Both the position numbers and the translations under genes were made by a program. The notes under the pieces were generated by a model that made no database searches, was not told where the DNA came from, and saw only the letters and a list, made by a program, of their open reading frames with translations. Below are positions 1 to 7,312 of a stretch of DNA of 32,176 nucleotides, piece after piece; the first letter of the stretch is position 1, and each line of letters starts with the position of its first letter. This DNA is from an uncultured Pelagibacteraceae bacterium (GTDB lineage: Bacteria; Pseudomonadota; Alphaproteobacteria; Pelagibacterales; Pelagibacteraceae): the NCBI GenBank assembly GCA_902526405.1, contig CABZKL010000013.1:1-32176 (forward strand), written 5' to 3'.

Positions 1-618
1 ATAAAGCGAATTTAATAAAATTTTAAGTGATGAAAAAAACCATAGTAACATAAATAAAATTGAATATTTTTTATATTTTTCAACTCGTAATGGATGGATA
101 TATTTTATAGGTATAAATTTTAAAACTATAAATATTGAAATCAGTAATAAATTGAAAATCTGTGAAAAATCGAAAATGTATAAATAAAAAACCAGTATAT
201 TCCAAACGCATGGGAAACCTTTATAAAAATTATCTGAAGTCATTACATTAGAATTTGAATATGAAATTGCTGAGATAATTAATATGATAGAGGGTATAAT
301 GAACTCAAAATTCACTGGTACTAATTTGAACCAATATATCATTACAGATGGAATTATTATATAATTGAAGAAATCAATTACGCTATCAAGCATTCTGCCA
401 TCTATATTTTTTATAAAGATTTTTACTTTAAACTTTCTCGCCAACGAGCCATCTATAGCATCAATTAATAATGCCAATCCTAAAAATAAAAAAGCTGATG
501 TTGGATCATTTTTAAATATACATATTAGAGCAAAAAAACCTGCTATTAATCCAGAACATGTTAAAAAATGAACAGACCAAGCTAGGAGAATATTTATGTT
601 TCTGTTAAAATACTTCAT
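1..618 (-). CDS. pcs: Phosphatidylcholine synthase, 3' end cut by window edge
   Basis: An integral inner-membrane enzyme that joins CDP-diacylglycerol and choline to give phosphatidylcholine and CMP. Reading the minus strand from the ATG at 618-616 gives 206 uninterrupted codons to the window edge, so the C-terminus (probably about 30 residues) is missing. The CDP-alcohol phosphotransferase signature is complete: D53, D56-G57, A60-R61, G74, D78, D82. Features particular to Pcs are AWSVHFLT at 13-20, DNFYKGFP at 129-136 followed by W139-N140, and HPLRV at 175-179. Several hydrophobic segments fit a polytopic protein. An in-frame TAA lies a short way upstream of the ATG, with one possible TTG between them. 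The gene is divergent from the small gene at 683, with 64 bases between starts. Family assignment is strong; choline as substrate is inferred from the Pcs-type motifs. Confidence 0.88.
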   Translation of the reverse strand, partial: MKYFNRNINILLAWSVHFLTCSGLIAGFFALICIFKNDPTSAFLFLGLALLIDAIDGSLARKFKVKIFIKNIDGRMLDSVIDFFNYIIIPSVMIYWFKLVPVNFEFIIPSIILIISAISYSNSNVMTSDNFYKGFPCVWNILVFYLYIFDFSQIFNLLLISIFIVLKFIPIKYIHPLRVEKYKKYSILFMLLWFFSSLKILLNSLY

Positions 619-682
619 ATTTTTATTTAACAAATGTGTAAAAATTTATTACGTAAATTCTTGTCGCGCTTTAAAGTGTATT

Positions 683-910
683 ATGAATAAAGAAAACGCT
701 AGTAAACTGTGGAAAATTATTCAGGAAGCTGGGGATTATTTACAAGGTCAATTACCTGATCATCCTAATCATCCAAAAGGTAGAAATGCCTATGCGCATG
801 TAGCTATTTGCGTAAAATCTGAATTTAATGCCAGTTACAAAGATATCCCCGATGAAAAGTTAAATGAAGTTTTAAAATATATTGAATTTTTAAAGCAAAA
901 TCCAAATTAG
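683..910 (+). CDS. Small conserved-looking protein of unknown function (75 aa)
   Basis: I do not recognise this gene with certainty. It encodes 75 residues starting MNKENASKLW, soluble, with no signal peptide or membrane segment. A histidine/proline-rich stretch (DHPNHPKGRN, residues 24-33) precedes AYAHVAICVK and a SYKDIPDEK motif (residues 50-58), ending in a predicted helix. The SYKDIP part with its following helix vaguely recalls the C-terminal domain of phage antirepressor-like proteins, but this is weak. The frame stays open upstream to an ATG at 596, but that extension is hydrophobic, low-complexity and overlaps the pcs start region, so the ATG at 683 is preferred. It converges on the amidinotransferase gene with a 4-base gap. 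Confidence 0.6.
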   Translation: MNKENASKLWKIIQEAGDYLQGQLPDHPNHPKGRNAYAHVAICVKSEFNASYKDIPDEKLNEVLKYIEFLKQNPN

Positions 911-914
911 AGAC

Positions 915-2030
915 TTATTGGTTAGGAAAATAGTCCTTTAATTCACCTTCTCGATATACGTCTGCAGTACAACAATGAAGTCCTCCTCCAAATGCATAAG
1001 CATCACGTAGTTCAATTGGAATTACTTCCATTCCAAGTTTATCTAATTGTTCTGCTTGGTAAGTCTCACTTTTTTCAACACATACTGTTTTAGGATCTAA
1101 AACTAATACATTCATAGATAACCATGTTGATGAATAACATAAAGGAGGCGGTTCGTTATGTGCTGGTTGCGCGCTATCTATTATTTCCCATCCATTATTT
1201 TCAAATAATTTTCTTTGTTCATTGGGCAATCGTCTTTGAGGATTATTAATTATTAATCCCTCTTTTATTGGTGTGAAAGTTGCATCAATATGAATTGGAT
1301 ATGGATCACCAGGAAAGTTTACTGCATGAACTCGGTGATCTTTATAATGTCTTTTTAACCAATCAATACCTTTAAGGTTTGTAGTAAATCCATGTTGCAC
1401 TACTAAATCTTTTCCAAATCTCAATACATCAGCTGCGTCAAATAATGGTTCTTCCTCAGTTGTCACAAAATGTTTTTTTTCAGTCCACTCTAATCTTTTT
1501 TGAACTCCAATTTTATCTGATAAATAATCTTTTCGATAATCGAGATCTGTTAATCTAGGCTTTGGTGCAGACTCATGTCGCATATTTGAATCTTGATTGT
1601 AATAATCTTGTAAAAGTGGTCTATAGCATAAATATTCAAACCAACGACAACGATAGCTCATTGTTGCTTCTAAAATTTCATTACCAACAGTCAATAAAAC
1701 ATCTCTCGGTGGCATACATCCAAACATGGTTTCTGCTTCCCAATCAGGAGTGGATGTTTTTTGATTAAAATCTAAAGGCGTTGGTCGATCAACTTTAATT
1801 CCTCTTTTCTGAAGTATATTAGAAAAATCATCTAAAAGTTGATTGGCTTTATCAACTGTGTCTTTGGTTCTTGGTCCAAACTGGCCGCGCATATCGCTAT
1901 CTTCTGGAACTTTTGCATCAACTGCTGGTTCTGGGGCTGGAATACAGGTACCATCTGCTCTTCCAACAATCACATGTTTTAATGGATCCCACTCATTCCA
2001 ACTATTCACAATAATATTATTTTTATTCAT
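915..2030 (-). CDS. Glycine amidinotransferase-like enzyme (AGAT family)
   Basis: A member of the arginine:glycine amidinotransferase family, which moves the amidino group of arginine to an amine acceptor (glycine in the animal enzyme, giving guanidinoacetate and ornithine). Of 371 residues, the catalytic triad is visible by motif: D198 (in FDAAD), H247 (in PYPIHIDATF) and C353 (in GGGLHCCT), matching human D254, H303 and C407. Other conserved stretches are GIDWLKRH (221-228) and WLSMNVLVLD (303-312). Residue 246 is Ile where human AGAT has Met302 next to the catalytic His, so the acceptor may differ. It starts 3 bases after the stop of the upstream EamA transporter gene, so the two are probably one operon. 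Family is confident; the true acceptor is unknown. Confidence 0.88.
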   Translation of the reverse strand: MNKNNIIVNSWNEWDPLKHVIVGRADGTCIPAPEPAVDAKVPEDSDMRGQFGPRTKDTVDKANQLLDDFSNILQKRGIKVDRPTPLDFNQKTSTPDWEAETMFGCMPPRDVLLTVGNEILEATMSYRCRWFEYLCYRPLLQDYYNQDSNMRHESAPKPRLTDLDYRKDYLSDKIGVQKRLEWTEKKHFVTTEEEPLFDAADVLRFGKDLVVQHGFTTNLKGIDWLKRHYKDHRVHAVNFPGDPYPIHIDATFTPIKEGLIINNPQRRLPNEQRKLFENNGWEIIDSAQPAHNEPPPLCYSSTWLSMNVLVLDPKTVCVEKSETYQAEQLDKLGMEVIPIELRDAYAFGGGLHCCTADVYREGELKDYFPNQ

Positions 2031-2033
2031 AGA

Positions 2034-2939
2034 TTAATTTAAAGCGATATATCTTTTATTCCATCTCATGATCAAACTGTAATAAATTATTGAGACAAAA
2101 AGAAAAAATCCTCCAATGATTGTGTTTGTTGTTGGAACTTCATTTATACCAAACAGTGGCAACCATACCCAGAATATTCCACCTATTACTTCAGTTAAAG
2201 ATAGCAATGTAAGTTCTGCTGCTGGAATAGCTTTTGATCCAATTGAATATAAAATTAAGCCAAAACAGACCAAGGTTCCATGTAATGAAAATAAAGTTCC
2301 ATTATAGCTTGAAGAAAAAAATACTAAATCATTTGTAATGATTGCTATAGATGAAAATACGACACAAAAGAAACCTGCAAAAGCAACTGTTGTGAATTTA
2401 GGAGTTTCTTTTCTCCACCTTAAGGATACAGAAAAAACTGCAAAACCAATTGAAGCTGTAAGACCAAATACAAATCCAATTAAGGATTTTTCACTAGTAT
2501 TACCAAGGGCCATAATTAATATACCTGCCGTTGCTAGAACAATTGAGATCCAAACATTTAAAGAAATTTTTTCTTTTAAAAACAAAAAAGCTAATAATGC
2601 AGTAAAAAATGGCATTGCAGCTAAACAAAGTAATGTCACTGCAGCAGTAGTATTTGTTATTGAATAAATAAAAGTGATCATTGCAACACCTAAACCTGAG
2701 CCCCCTATCACACCCGATAACCCTATTTTAAAGTAATTTTTATAAAAATTTTTTCCTTCTTCAAAAAATAAATAAAGATTTAATAAAATGAAAATAGTTA
2801 AACCTCTTCCAAAAATATACTGCCATGGGACTAATTGTGGATTATCCATGTATCTCACAACCAACGGGCCAAATGACCACAGCAAGCCCGCAAATAAAAC
2901 AACTGGTATAGCTATTTTGGGACTTCTAAGTTCGATCAT
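2034..2939 (-). CDS. EamA/DMT-family transporter
   Basis: A 301-residue polytopic inner-membrane protein of the drug/metabolite transporter superfamily, with two EamA repeats of about five hydrophobic helices each. Typical marks are FLKEKIS near the end of the first repeat, and the LTEVIGG motif followed by NEVPTTNTIIGG near the end of the second. Family members move small metabolites such as amino acids, their derivatives or metabolic by-products, usually outward. It is first in an apparent two-gene operon with the amidinotransferase, which suggests a guanidino compound, ornithine or a related amine as cargo; this is inference only. It is clearly similar to the EamA protein at 17950-18825, although their contexts differ. 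Confidence 0.85.
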   Translation of the reverse strand: MIELRSPKIAIPVVLFAGLLWSFGPLVVRYMDNPQLVPWQYIFGRGLTIFILLNLYLFFEEGKNFYKNYFKIGLSGVIGGSGLGVAMITFIYSITNTTAAVTLLCLAAMPFFTALLAFLFLKEKISLNVWISIVLATAGILIMALGNTSEKSLIGFVFGLTASIGFAVFSVSLRWRKETPKFTTVAFAGFFCVVFSSIAIITNDLVFFSSSYNGTLFSLHGTLVCFGLILYSIGSKAIPAAELTLLSLTEVIGGIFWVWLPLFGINEVPTTNTIIGGFFLFVSIIYYSLIMRWNKRYIALN

Positions 2940-2951
2940 ATGCCGAAATCT

Positions 2952-2972
2952 AATTCTAAATAGAATTTTCTA
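2952..2972. promoter_or_regulatory. Inverted repeats in a divergent promoter region (possible operator)
   Basis: The roughly 100-base gap between the divergent EamA and Fe-S scaffold genes contains two overlapping perfect inverted repeats: AATTCTA-AA-TAGAATT (2952-2967) and TAGAA-TT-TTCTA (2961-2972). The second loosely resembles the TTTAGAA...TTCTAAA layout of alphaproteobacterial Irr (ICE-box) sites, but the spacer is shorter. It lies 13 bases upstream of the EamA start codon and about 70 upstream of the scaffold start. In DNA this AT-rich, short palindromes can arise by chance. Confidence 0.25.
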
Positions 2973-3040
2973 CAACAAAAATATATTTTAAATCTAAATA
3001 TAAAATCAGTGATATACATGAAATAAAATTAGAAGTTTAT

Positions 3041-3439
3041 ATGGATTTAAAAATTTTAGAGATTGCTTCGGATACCAAAAATAACAAAAATATCAAAAAC
3101 TACACTCATGTTGCAAAATCTAAAAATCCTTTATGTGGTGATGAAATTCAAATTAAGTTAGTCATAAAAAATGAAAAACTTGTTGATTTTGGCTACCAGG
3201 GAAAATCATGTGTTTATTGTCAGGCTACTGCAAGTCTGTTATCAAAAAATTTGATTAACTCCAAAAAAAATAAAATTAAAGAGCTGTGTGATTATGCAAA
3301 ATCTTTTTTTAATAAAGAACAAAAAAGTATAGAAAAAAAATGGTCTTTTTTAAGTAGATTGTTTGATCAAAAAAATATATCAAGAAAAGAATGTATTCTT
3401 CTTCCTTTCAACGCATTAAAAAAGATTATATCAAATTAA
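3041..3439 (+). CDS. SufU/NifU-N-like iron-sulfur cluster scaffold
   Basis: A 132-residue cytosolic protein of the IscU/SufU/NifU N-terminal family, which assembles or passes on Fe-S clusters. The conserved ligand positions are present: C32 with D34 (LCGDEI), C57 (GKSCVYCQATAS) and C118 (RKECILLPFNAL), spaced as in Bacillus SufU (C41, D43, C66, C128). An extra cysteine, C60, makes a CxxC that is not typical of SufU. The N-terminal helix is short and the region 70-110 is rich in lysine and asparagine. It is followed 3 bases later by the HPP-family gene, so the two are likely co-transcribed. No suf or isc cluster lies nearby, so its role as the main scaffold is unproven. Confidence 0.82.
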   Translation: MDLKILEIASDTKNNKNIKNYTHVAKSKNPLCGDEIQIKLVIKNEKLVDFGYQGKSCVYCQATASLLSKNLINSKKNKIKELCDYAKSFFNKEQKSIEKKWSFLSRLFDQKNISRKECILLPFNALKKIISN

Positions 3440-3442
3440 ATT

Positions 3443-3907
3443 ATGGGAAATTTTAAGCAATCATTTTTAGCAGGACTCTTTTCAATTATTACAATAGGAA
3501 TTCTTACTCTTTTAACTTACAAAACTGAGTATGGAATATTTTTGATTGCTTCCTTTGGATCTTCAATGGTTCTACTCTATGGATATCCTGAAAGTCCTTT
3601 CGCGCAGCCAAAAAATGTTTTCTTTGGTCACGTTCTTACTGCAATTGTAGGAATGATTTTTTTATACTTTATACCTTTACCTTTATATTTAACTATCCCT
3701 TTAGCTGTAGGTTTTGGTGTGGGTTTTATGATATTGTTTAATGTAACTCATCCACCAGCTGGTGGTAATCCCATTATAGTCATAATGGGTAGTGTGTCGG
3801 TGGACTACCTATTGACTCCTGTGATTTCTGGTTCAATAATCATTCTATTTTTTGCAATTATTATTAATAAATTTATCTTAAAAAAAAATTATCCCTCTAA
3901 GAAATAA
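3443..3907 (+). CDS. HPP-family integral membrane protein
   Basis: A 154-residue protein with four to five hydrophobic segments and the signature NVTHPPAGGNP (residues 100-110), which defines the HPP family. A second conserved stretch is GYPESPFAQPKN (47-58). Plant and cyanobacterial relatives have been implicated in nitrite transport; most bacterial members are uncharacterised. It sits 3 bases after the Fe-S scaffold gene and 77 bases before formate dehydrogenase on the same strand. Since formate and nitrite are similar small anions, formate is a possible substrate; this is inference from neighbourhood. Confidence 0.82.
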   Translation: MGNFKQSFLAGLFSIITIGILTLLTYKTEYGIFLIASFGSSMVLLYGYPESPFAQPKNVFFGHVLTAIVGMIFLYFIPLPLYLTIPLAVGFGVGFMILFNVTHPPAGGNPIIVIMGSVSVDYLLTPVISGSIIILFFAIIINKFILKKNYPSKK

Positions 3908-3984
3908 TTTGTTTGCTAGCCCTTTGAAAATAAGGTTAGATGTCCAAAAAATAAATTAATATTTTATTACATACAGGAGAGTAA

Positions 3985-5184
3985 ATGAAGATATTGTGCG
4001 TATTATACGATGATCCTAAAGGTGGAATGCCAAAATCATATCCACTTAGTGATCTTCCTAAATTAGAGAAATATCCAGATGGAATGACTTTGCCAAGCCC
4101 AAAAGGTAGAGACTTCACACCAGGTGAATTATTAGGATGTGTTTCAGGAGGATTAGGATTAAGAAAATATTTAGAGTCTAATGGACATGAATTTGTTGTA
4201 ACAAATAGTAAAGACGGAGATGGATGTGAAGCTGATAAACATATCGTTGATGCAGATATCGTTATATCTCAACCTTTTTTTCCTTACTATTTAACAAAAG
4301 AAAGAATTGCTAAAGCAAAAAATTTAAAAATGGCTATTACCGCAGGAATTGGTTCAGACCATGTTGATTTACAAGCAGCAATGGATAACAAAATTGATGT
4401 AGTGGAAGTTACATTTTGTAATTCAAGATCAGTTGCAGAACATATAGTTATGATGATCGTTTCAATGGTCAGAGATTATCACAATCAACATAGGATCGTT
4501 AATGAAGGTGGTTGGAATATTGCTGACGCTGTGCAAAGATCTTATGACGTTGAAGGTATGCATATTGGAACCGTAGCTGCAGGTCGTATTGGATTGGATG
4601 CACTTAGAAAGATGAAACCTTTTGATGTACATTTACATTACTTTGATAGACATAAACTTCCTGACAGTGTTGAAAAGGAATTAAATTTAACTTTTCATGA
4701 GTCAGTAGAATCTATGGTTAAAGTCTGTGATGTGGTGACAATAAATTGTCCCCTTCATCCAGAAACTGAAAACCTATTTGATGATGCAATGATAAGTAAA
4801 ATGAAAAAAGGTGCATACATTGTTAATACTGCTAGAGGTAAAATTTGTAACCGTGAGGCTATTGCAAAAGCTCTAAAAAGTGGACAATTAAGTGGTTATG
4901 CAGGAGACGTTTGGTTTCCACAACCTGCTCCAAATGATCATGTTTGGAGAACTATGCCCAATCATGGAATGACACCACACACTTCTGGAACTTCATTATC
5001 TGCTCAAACGAGATATGCTGATGGCGTAAGAGAAATTTTAGAATGTTTCTTTGCAGGTAGTGAAATTAGAGATCAATATCTTATTGTTAAAGATGGCCAA
5101 TTAGCTGGAATGGGCGCTCACTCATACAGTAAAGGATCAGCAACAGGTGGATCTGAGGAAGCGGCTAAATATAAGAAAAAATAA
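3985..5184 (+). CDS. fdh: NAD-dependent formate dehydrogenase
   Basis: Oxidises formate to CO2 with NAD+ in the cytosol, with no metal or Fe-S cofactor; a D-2-hydroxyacid dehydrogenase-fold enzyme. At 399 residues it keeps the length and numbering of the Pseudomonas sp. 101 enzyme: substrate and catalytic residues N146, R284, Q313 and H332 fall at exactly the same positions, as does D221, which selects NAD over NADP. The nucleotide-binding glycine motif is AAGRIG (198-203). A clear ribosome-binding site, AGGAGA, lies just upstream of the ATG. A perfect stem-loop follows the stop codon. Its role is probably the final step of one-carbon oxidation for energy; SAR11 bacteria are known to oxidise C1 compounds. 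Confidence 0.96.
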   Translation: MKILCVLYDDPKGGMPKSYPLSDLPKLEKYPDGMTLPSPKGRDFTPGELLGCVSGGLGLRKYLESNGHEFVVTNSKDGDGCEADKHIVDADIVISQPFFPYYLTKERIAKAKNLKMAITAGIGSDHVDLQAAMDNKIDVVEVTFCNSRSVAEHIVMMIVSMVRDYHNQHRIVNEGGWNIADAVQRSYDVEGMHIGTVAAGRIGLDALRKMKPFDVHLHYFDRHKLPDSVEKELNLTFHESVESMVKVCDVVTINCPLHPETENLFDDAMISKMKKGAYIVNTARGKICNREAIAKALKSGQLSGYAGDVWFPQPAPNDHVWRTMPNHGMTPHTSGTSLSAQTRYADGVREILECFFAGSEIRDQYLIVKDGQLAGMGAHSYSKGSATGGSEEAAKYKKK

Positions 5185-5200
5185 CTTACACTAATACTTA

Positions 5201-5234
5201 TTAAAGGTAGTTTACTACAAGTAGCTACCTTTAA
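5201..5234 (+). terminator. Stem-loop after formate dehydrogenase
   Basis: A perfect 10-base inverted repeat (TTAAAGGTAG at 5201-5210, CTACCTTTAA at 5225-5234) starts 16 bases after the fdh stop. A nested CTAC-AA-GTAG hairpin lies in its loop. The T-run (TTTTTTTTT, 5252-5260) comes 17 bases after the stem, so it is not a textbook intrinsic terminator. It may end fdh transcripts or protect their 3' end. Confidence 0.5.
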
Positions 5235-5274
5235 TATCATAGACTAAATTCTTTTTTTTTGTTTATGATGTTAA

Positions 5275-5850
5275 ATGAAATTTTTAACTATCATAATTTT
5301 TATCATATCCTTCATTACTACAGCAGAGGCAAACCAAAAAAGTAAGGCATATTTTGCTGGTGGGTGTTTTTGGTGCATGGAAGAATCCTTCGAAAAATTG
5401 AGTGGGGTTGAAAAGGTAATATCGGGTTACTCTGGTGGGACTACAGAAAACCCAACCTACAAAGAAGTAGTTTATGGTAAGACTGGCCATTTTGAAGTTG
5501 TTGAAATTATCTATGACAAAGAAATTATTTCGTTTAAAGAATTGCTAAATATTTTTTGGAAAAATATAGATCCCTTCGATCCTTATGGGCAATTTTGTGA
5601 CAAAGGGTATAGCTATAGATCTGTAGCTTTTTATCAAAATAATGAGGAAAAAAAACTCATAGAAAATAGTGTTAATGAATTAGAAAAAAAATTTAATAAA
5701 GAAATTGTTACTTACGTAAGAAGTTTCGATAGATTTTACCAAGCCGAGGTTTATCACCAAGATTTTTATGTTAAAAAATTTCAAAGGTATTTGGAATATA
5801 AAAAAGCTTGTAGAAGAGAAGAAATTTTAAATAATATTTGGAACTTATAA
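5275..5850 (+). CDS. msrA: Peptide methionine sulfoxide reductase MsrA, exported form
   Basis: Reduces the S-epimer of methionine sulfoxide in proteins. Of 191 residues, the first 19 form a typical signal peptide (MKF, hydrophobic core, then AEA before the predicted cut), so the enzyme probably acts in the periplasm. The active-site motif GCFWCMEE has catalytic C31 and a second cysteine C34. Other family marks are GYSGG (51-55), GHFEVVEI (71-78), DPFDPYGQFCDKG (99-111), with C108 as a possible resolving cysteine, and YRSVAF. The 3' end overlaps the start of selO by 13 bases if the TTG start is used there, suggesting co-expression of two oxidative-stress proteins. Confidence 0.95.
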   Translation: MKFLTIIIFIISFITTAEANQKSKAYFAGGCFWCMEESFEKLSGVEKVISGYSGGTTENPTYKEVVYGKTGHFEVVEIIYDKEIISFKELLNIFWKNIDPFDPYGQFCDKGYSYRSVAFYQNNEEKKLIENSVNELEKKFNKEIVTYVRSFDRFYQAEVYHQDFYVKKFQRYLEYKKACRREEILNNIWNL

Positions 5851-7310
5851 AATCTGTGAAAAACTATATTAAATGGAATTTTGATAATTCTTATTCAAAG
5901 TTACCTAAAGCTTTTAAGGAGATTATTAAACCTGTTTCGGTTTTGAAACCTGAGTTGGTTATCTTAAATGAAAATTTGGCAAAAGAATTAGGGCTTGATT
6001 TTTCTCAAATCGAAAAAAATGAATTATCTGCTCTATTTGCAGGAAATATTCTGCCTGAAGGAACTAGCTCAATAGCTCAAGCTTATGCAGGGCATCAATT
6101 TGGACATTTTACAATGTTAGGTGATGGAAGAGCAGTTTTAATTGGTGAGCATGTAACTAATCAAAAAAAAAGATACGATATTCAATTCAAAGGATCTGGC
6201 AGGACTTCATTTTCAAGAGGTGGTGATGGTCGTGCTGCTTTGGGGCCAATGCTAAGAGAATATATTATTAGTGAGGCCATAAACTCATTAAATATTCCTA
6301 CAACTAGAAGTCTTGCTGTGACTAAAACTGGAGAAAAGGTCGTAAGAGAAAATTTATTAGATGGTGCAATATTAACTAGAGTTGCCTCTAGTCATATTCG
6401 AGTTGGAACATTTCAATACATCGCTGCAAAACAAAATATTGATGAGTTGAAAGTATTACTTGATTATACGGTTGATAGACATTATCCAGAAATTAAATCT
6501 TCCAAAACAAAAGCTGTGGATTTGTTAAATTTAGTAATTGAGAAACAATGTCAGCTAATAGTTAATTGGATGCGAGTCGGATTTATTCATGGAGTAATGA
6601 ATACTGATAACATGGCAATTTCAGGTGAAACTATAGATTATGGACCCTGTGCTTTTATGGATTACTATGATCCTAAAACTGTTTTTAGTTCAATCGATAA
6701 GTTTGGAAGATATGCATTTTCTAATCAGCCAGCAATTGCAAAATGGAATTTAGCTAGATTCGCTGAATGTTTGATCCCTCTAATTGATGAAGACGAAGAA
6801 CAGGCTATTAAAATTGCAACTAAAATTATTGATAATTTTAAAAATATCTACGAACAAAAATGGTTGTATATGATGAAATCTAAACTTGGTTTGGTCGGTG
6901 ATAATAAAGATGACTTAAAACTGATTAATTCTTTACTTAATTGGATGGAAAAAAATAAAGCAGATTACACAAATACATTTTGTTTTTTAATGGGAATTTA
7001 TGATGGTGATGAAATTTATAAAAATAAAAGTTTCAAAGACTGGTTAGATGCATGGAAAAATAGATTAAGTTTAAATAATTCTGACAAAGAAAAACGAGTT
7101 AAACTAATGAAAAAAGTCAATCCAGTCATCATTCCTAGGAATCATAAAGTAGAAGAGGCTTTATTTGATGCAGAGAAAAATAATTATAAAACCCTTAATA
7201 TATTATTGTCAGTGATTCAAAACCCTTATGACCCTAAAATTGATATTTTAAAATTTCAAACACCCGCACCAGCATCAAAAGAAAAGTATCAAACTTTTTG
7301 TGGGACTTAA
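5838..7310 (+). CDS. selO: SelO/YdiU-family protein adenylyltransferase
   Basis: A pseudokinase-fold enzyme that transfers AMP from ATP to protein side chains. At about 490 residues it has the usual bacterial length. Marks include QFKGSGRTSFSRGGDGRA (116-133), LREYI (139-143) and HGVMNTDN (251-258) with TIDYGP (265-270). Residues K118, E141, D257, N258 and D267 correspond at a constant offset of five to the ATP- and metal-binding residues I recall for Pseudomonas syringae SelO. The C-terminus ends FCGT; C488 lies where animal homologues carry selenocysteine. There is no ATG start: candidates are TTG at 5838, inside msrA, or GTG at 5856, 5 bases after the msrA stop. Either gives an intact protein. 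Confidence 0.92.
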   Translation: MELIKSVKNYIKWNFDNSYSKLPKAFKEIIKPVSVLKPELVILNENLAKELGLDFSQIEKNELSALFAGNILPEGTSSIAQAYAGHQFGHFTMLGDGRAVLIGEHVTNQKKRYDIQFKGSGRTSFSRGGDGRAALGPMLREYIISEAINSLNIPTTRSLAVTKTGEKVVRENLLDGAILTRVASSHIRVGTFQYIAAKQNIDELKVLLDYTVDRHYPEIKSSKTKAVDLLNLVIEKQCQLIVNWMRVGFIHGVMNTDNMAISGETIDYGPCAFMDYYDPKTVFSSIDKFGRYAFSNQPAIAKWNLARFAECLIPLIDEDEEQAIKIATKIIDNFKNIYEQKWLYMMKSKLGLVGDNKDDLKLINSLLNWMEKNKADYTNTFCFLMGIYDGDEIYKNKSFKDWLDAWKNRLSLNNSDKEKRVKLMKKVNPVIIPRNHKVEEALFDAEKNNYKTLNILLSVIQNPYDPKIDILKFQTPAPASKEKYQTFCGT

Positions 7311-7312
7311 AA

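Noticed and set aside
365..571. Plus-strand 68-codon open frame near the left edge
   Set aside because: It is the shadow of the minus-strand phosphatidylcholine synthase, whose CDP-alcohol phosphotransferase motif is encoded on the other strand here.
596..682. N-terminal extension of the small gene at 683
   Set aside because: The extension is hydrophobic, low in complexity and overlaps the pcs start region; the ATG at 683 begins the protein-like part.
5251..5260. T-run before msrA as an intrinsic terminator tail
   Set aside because: It lies 17 bases after the stem-loop, too far for a standard terminator, and T-runs are common in this AT-rich DNA.
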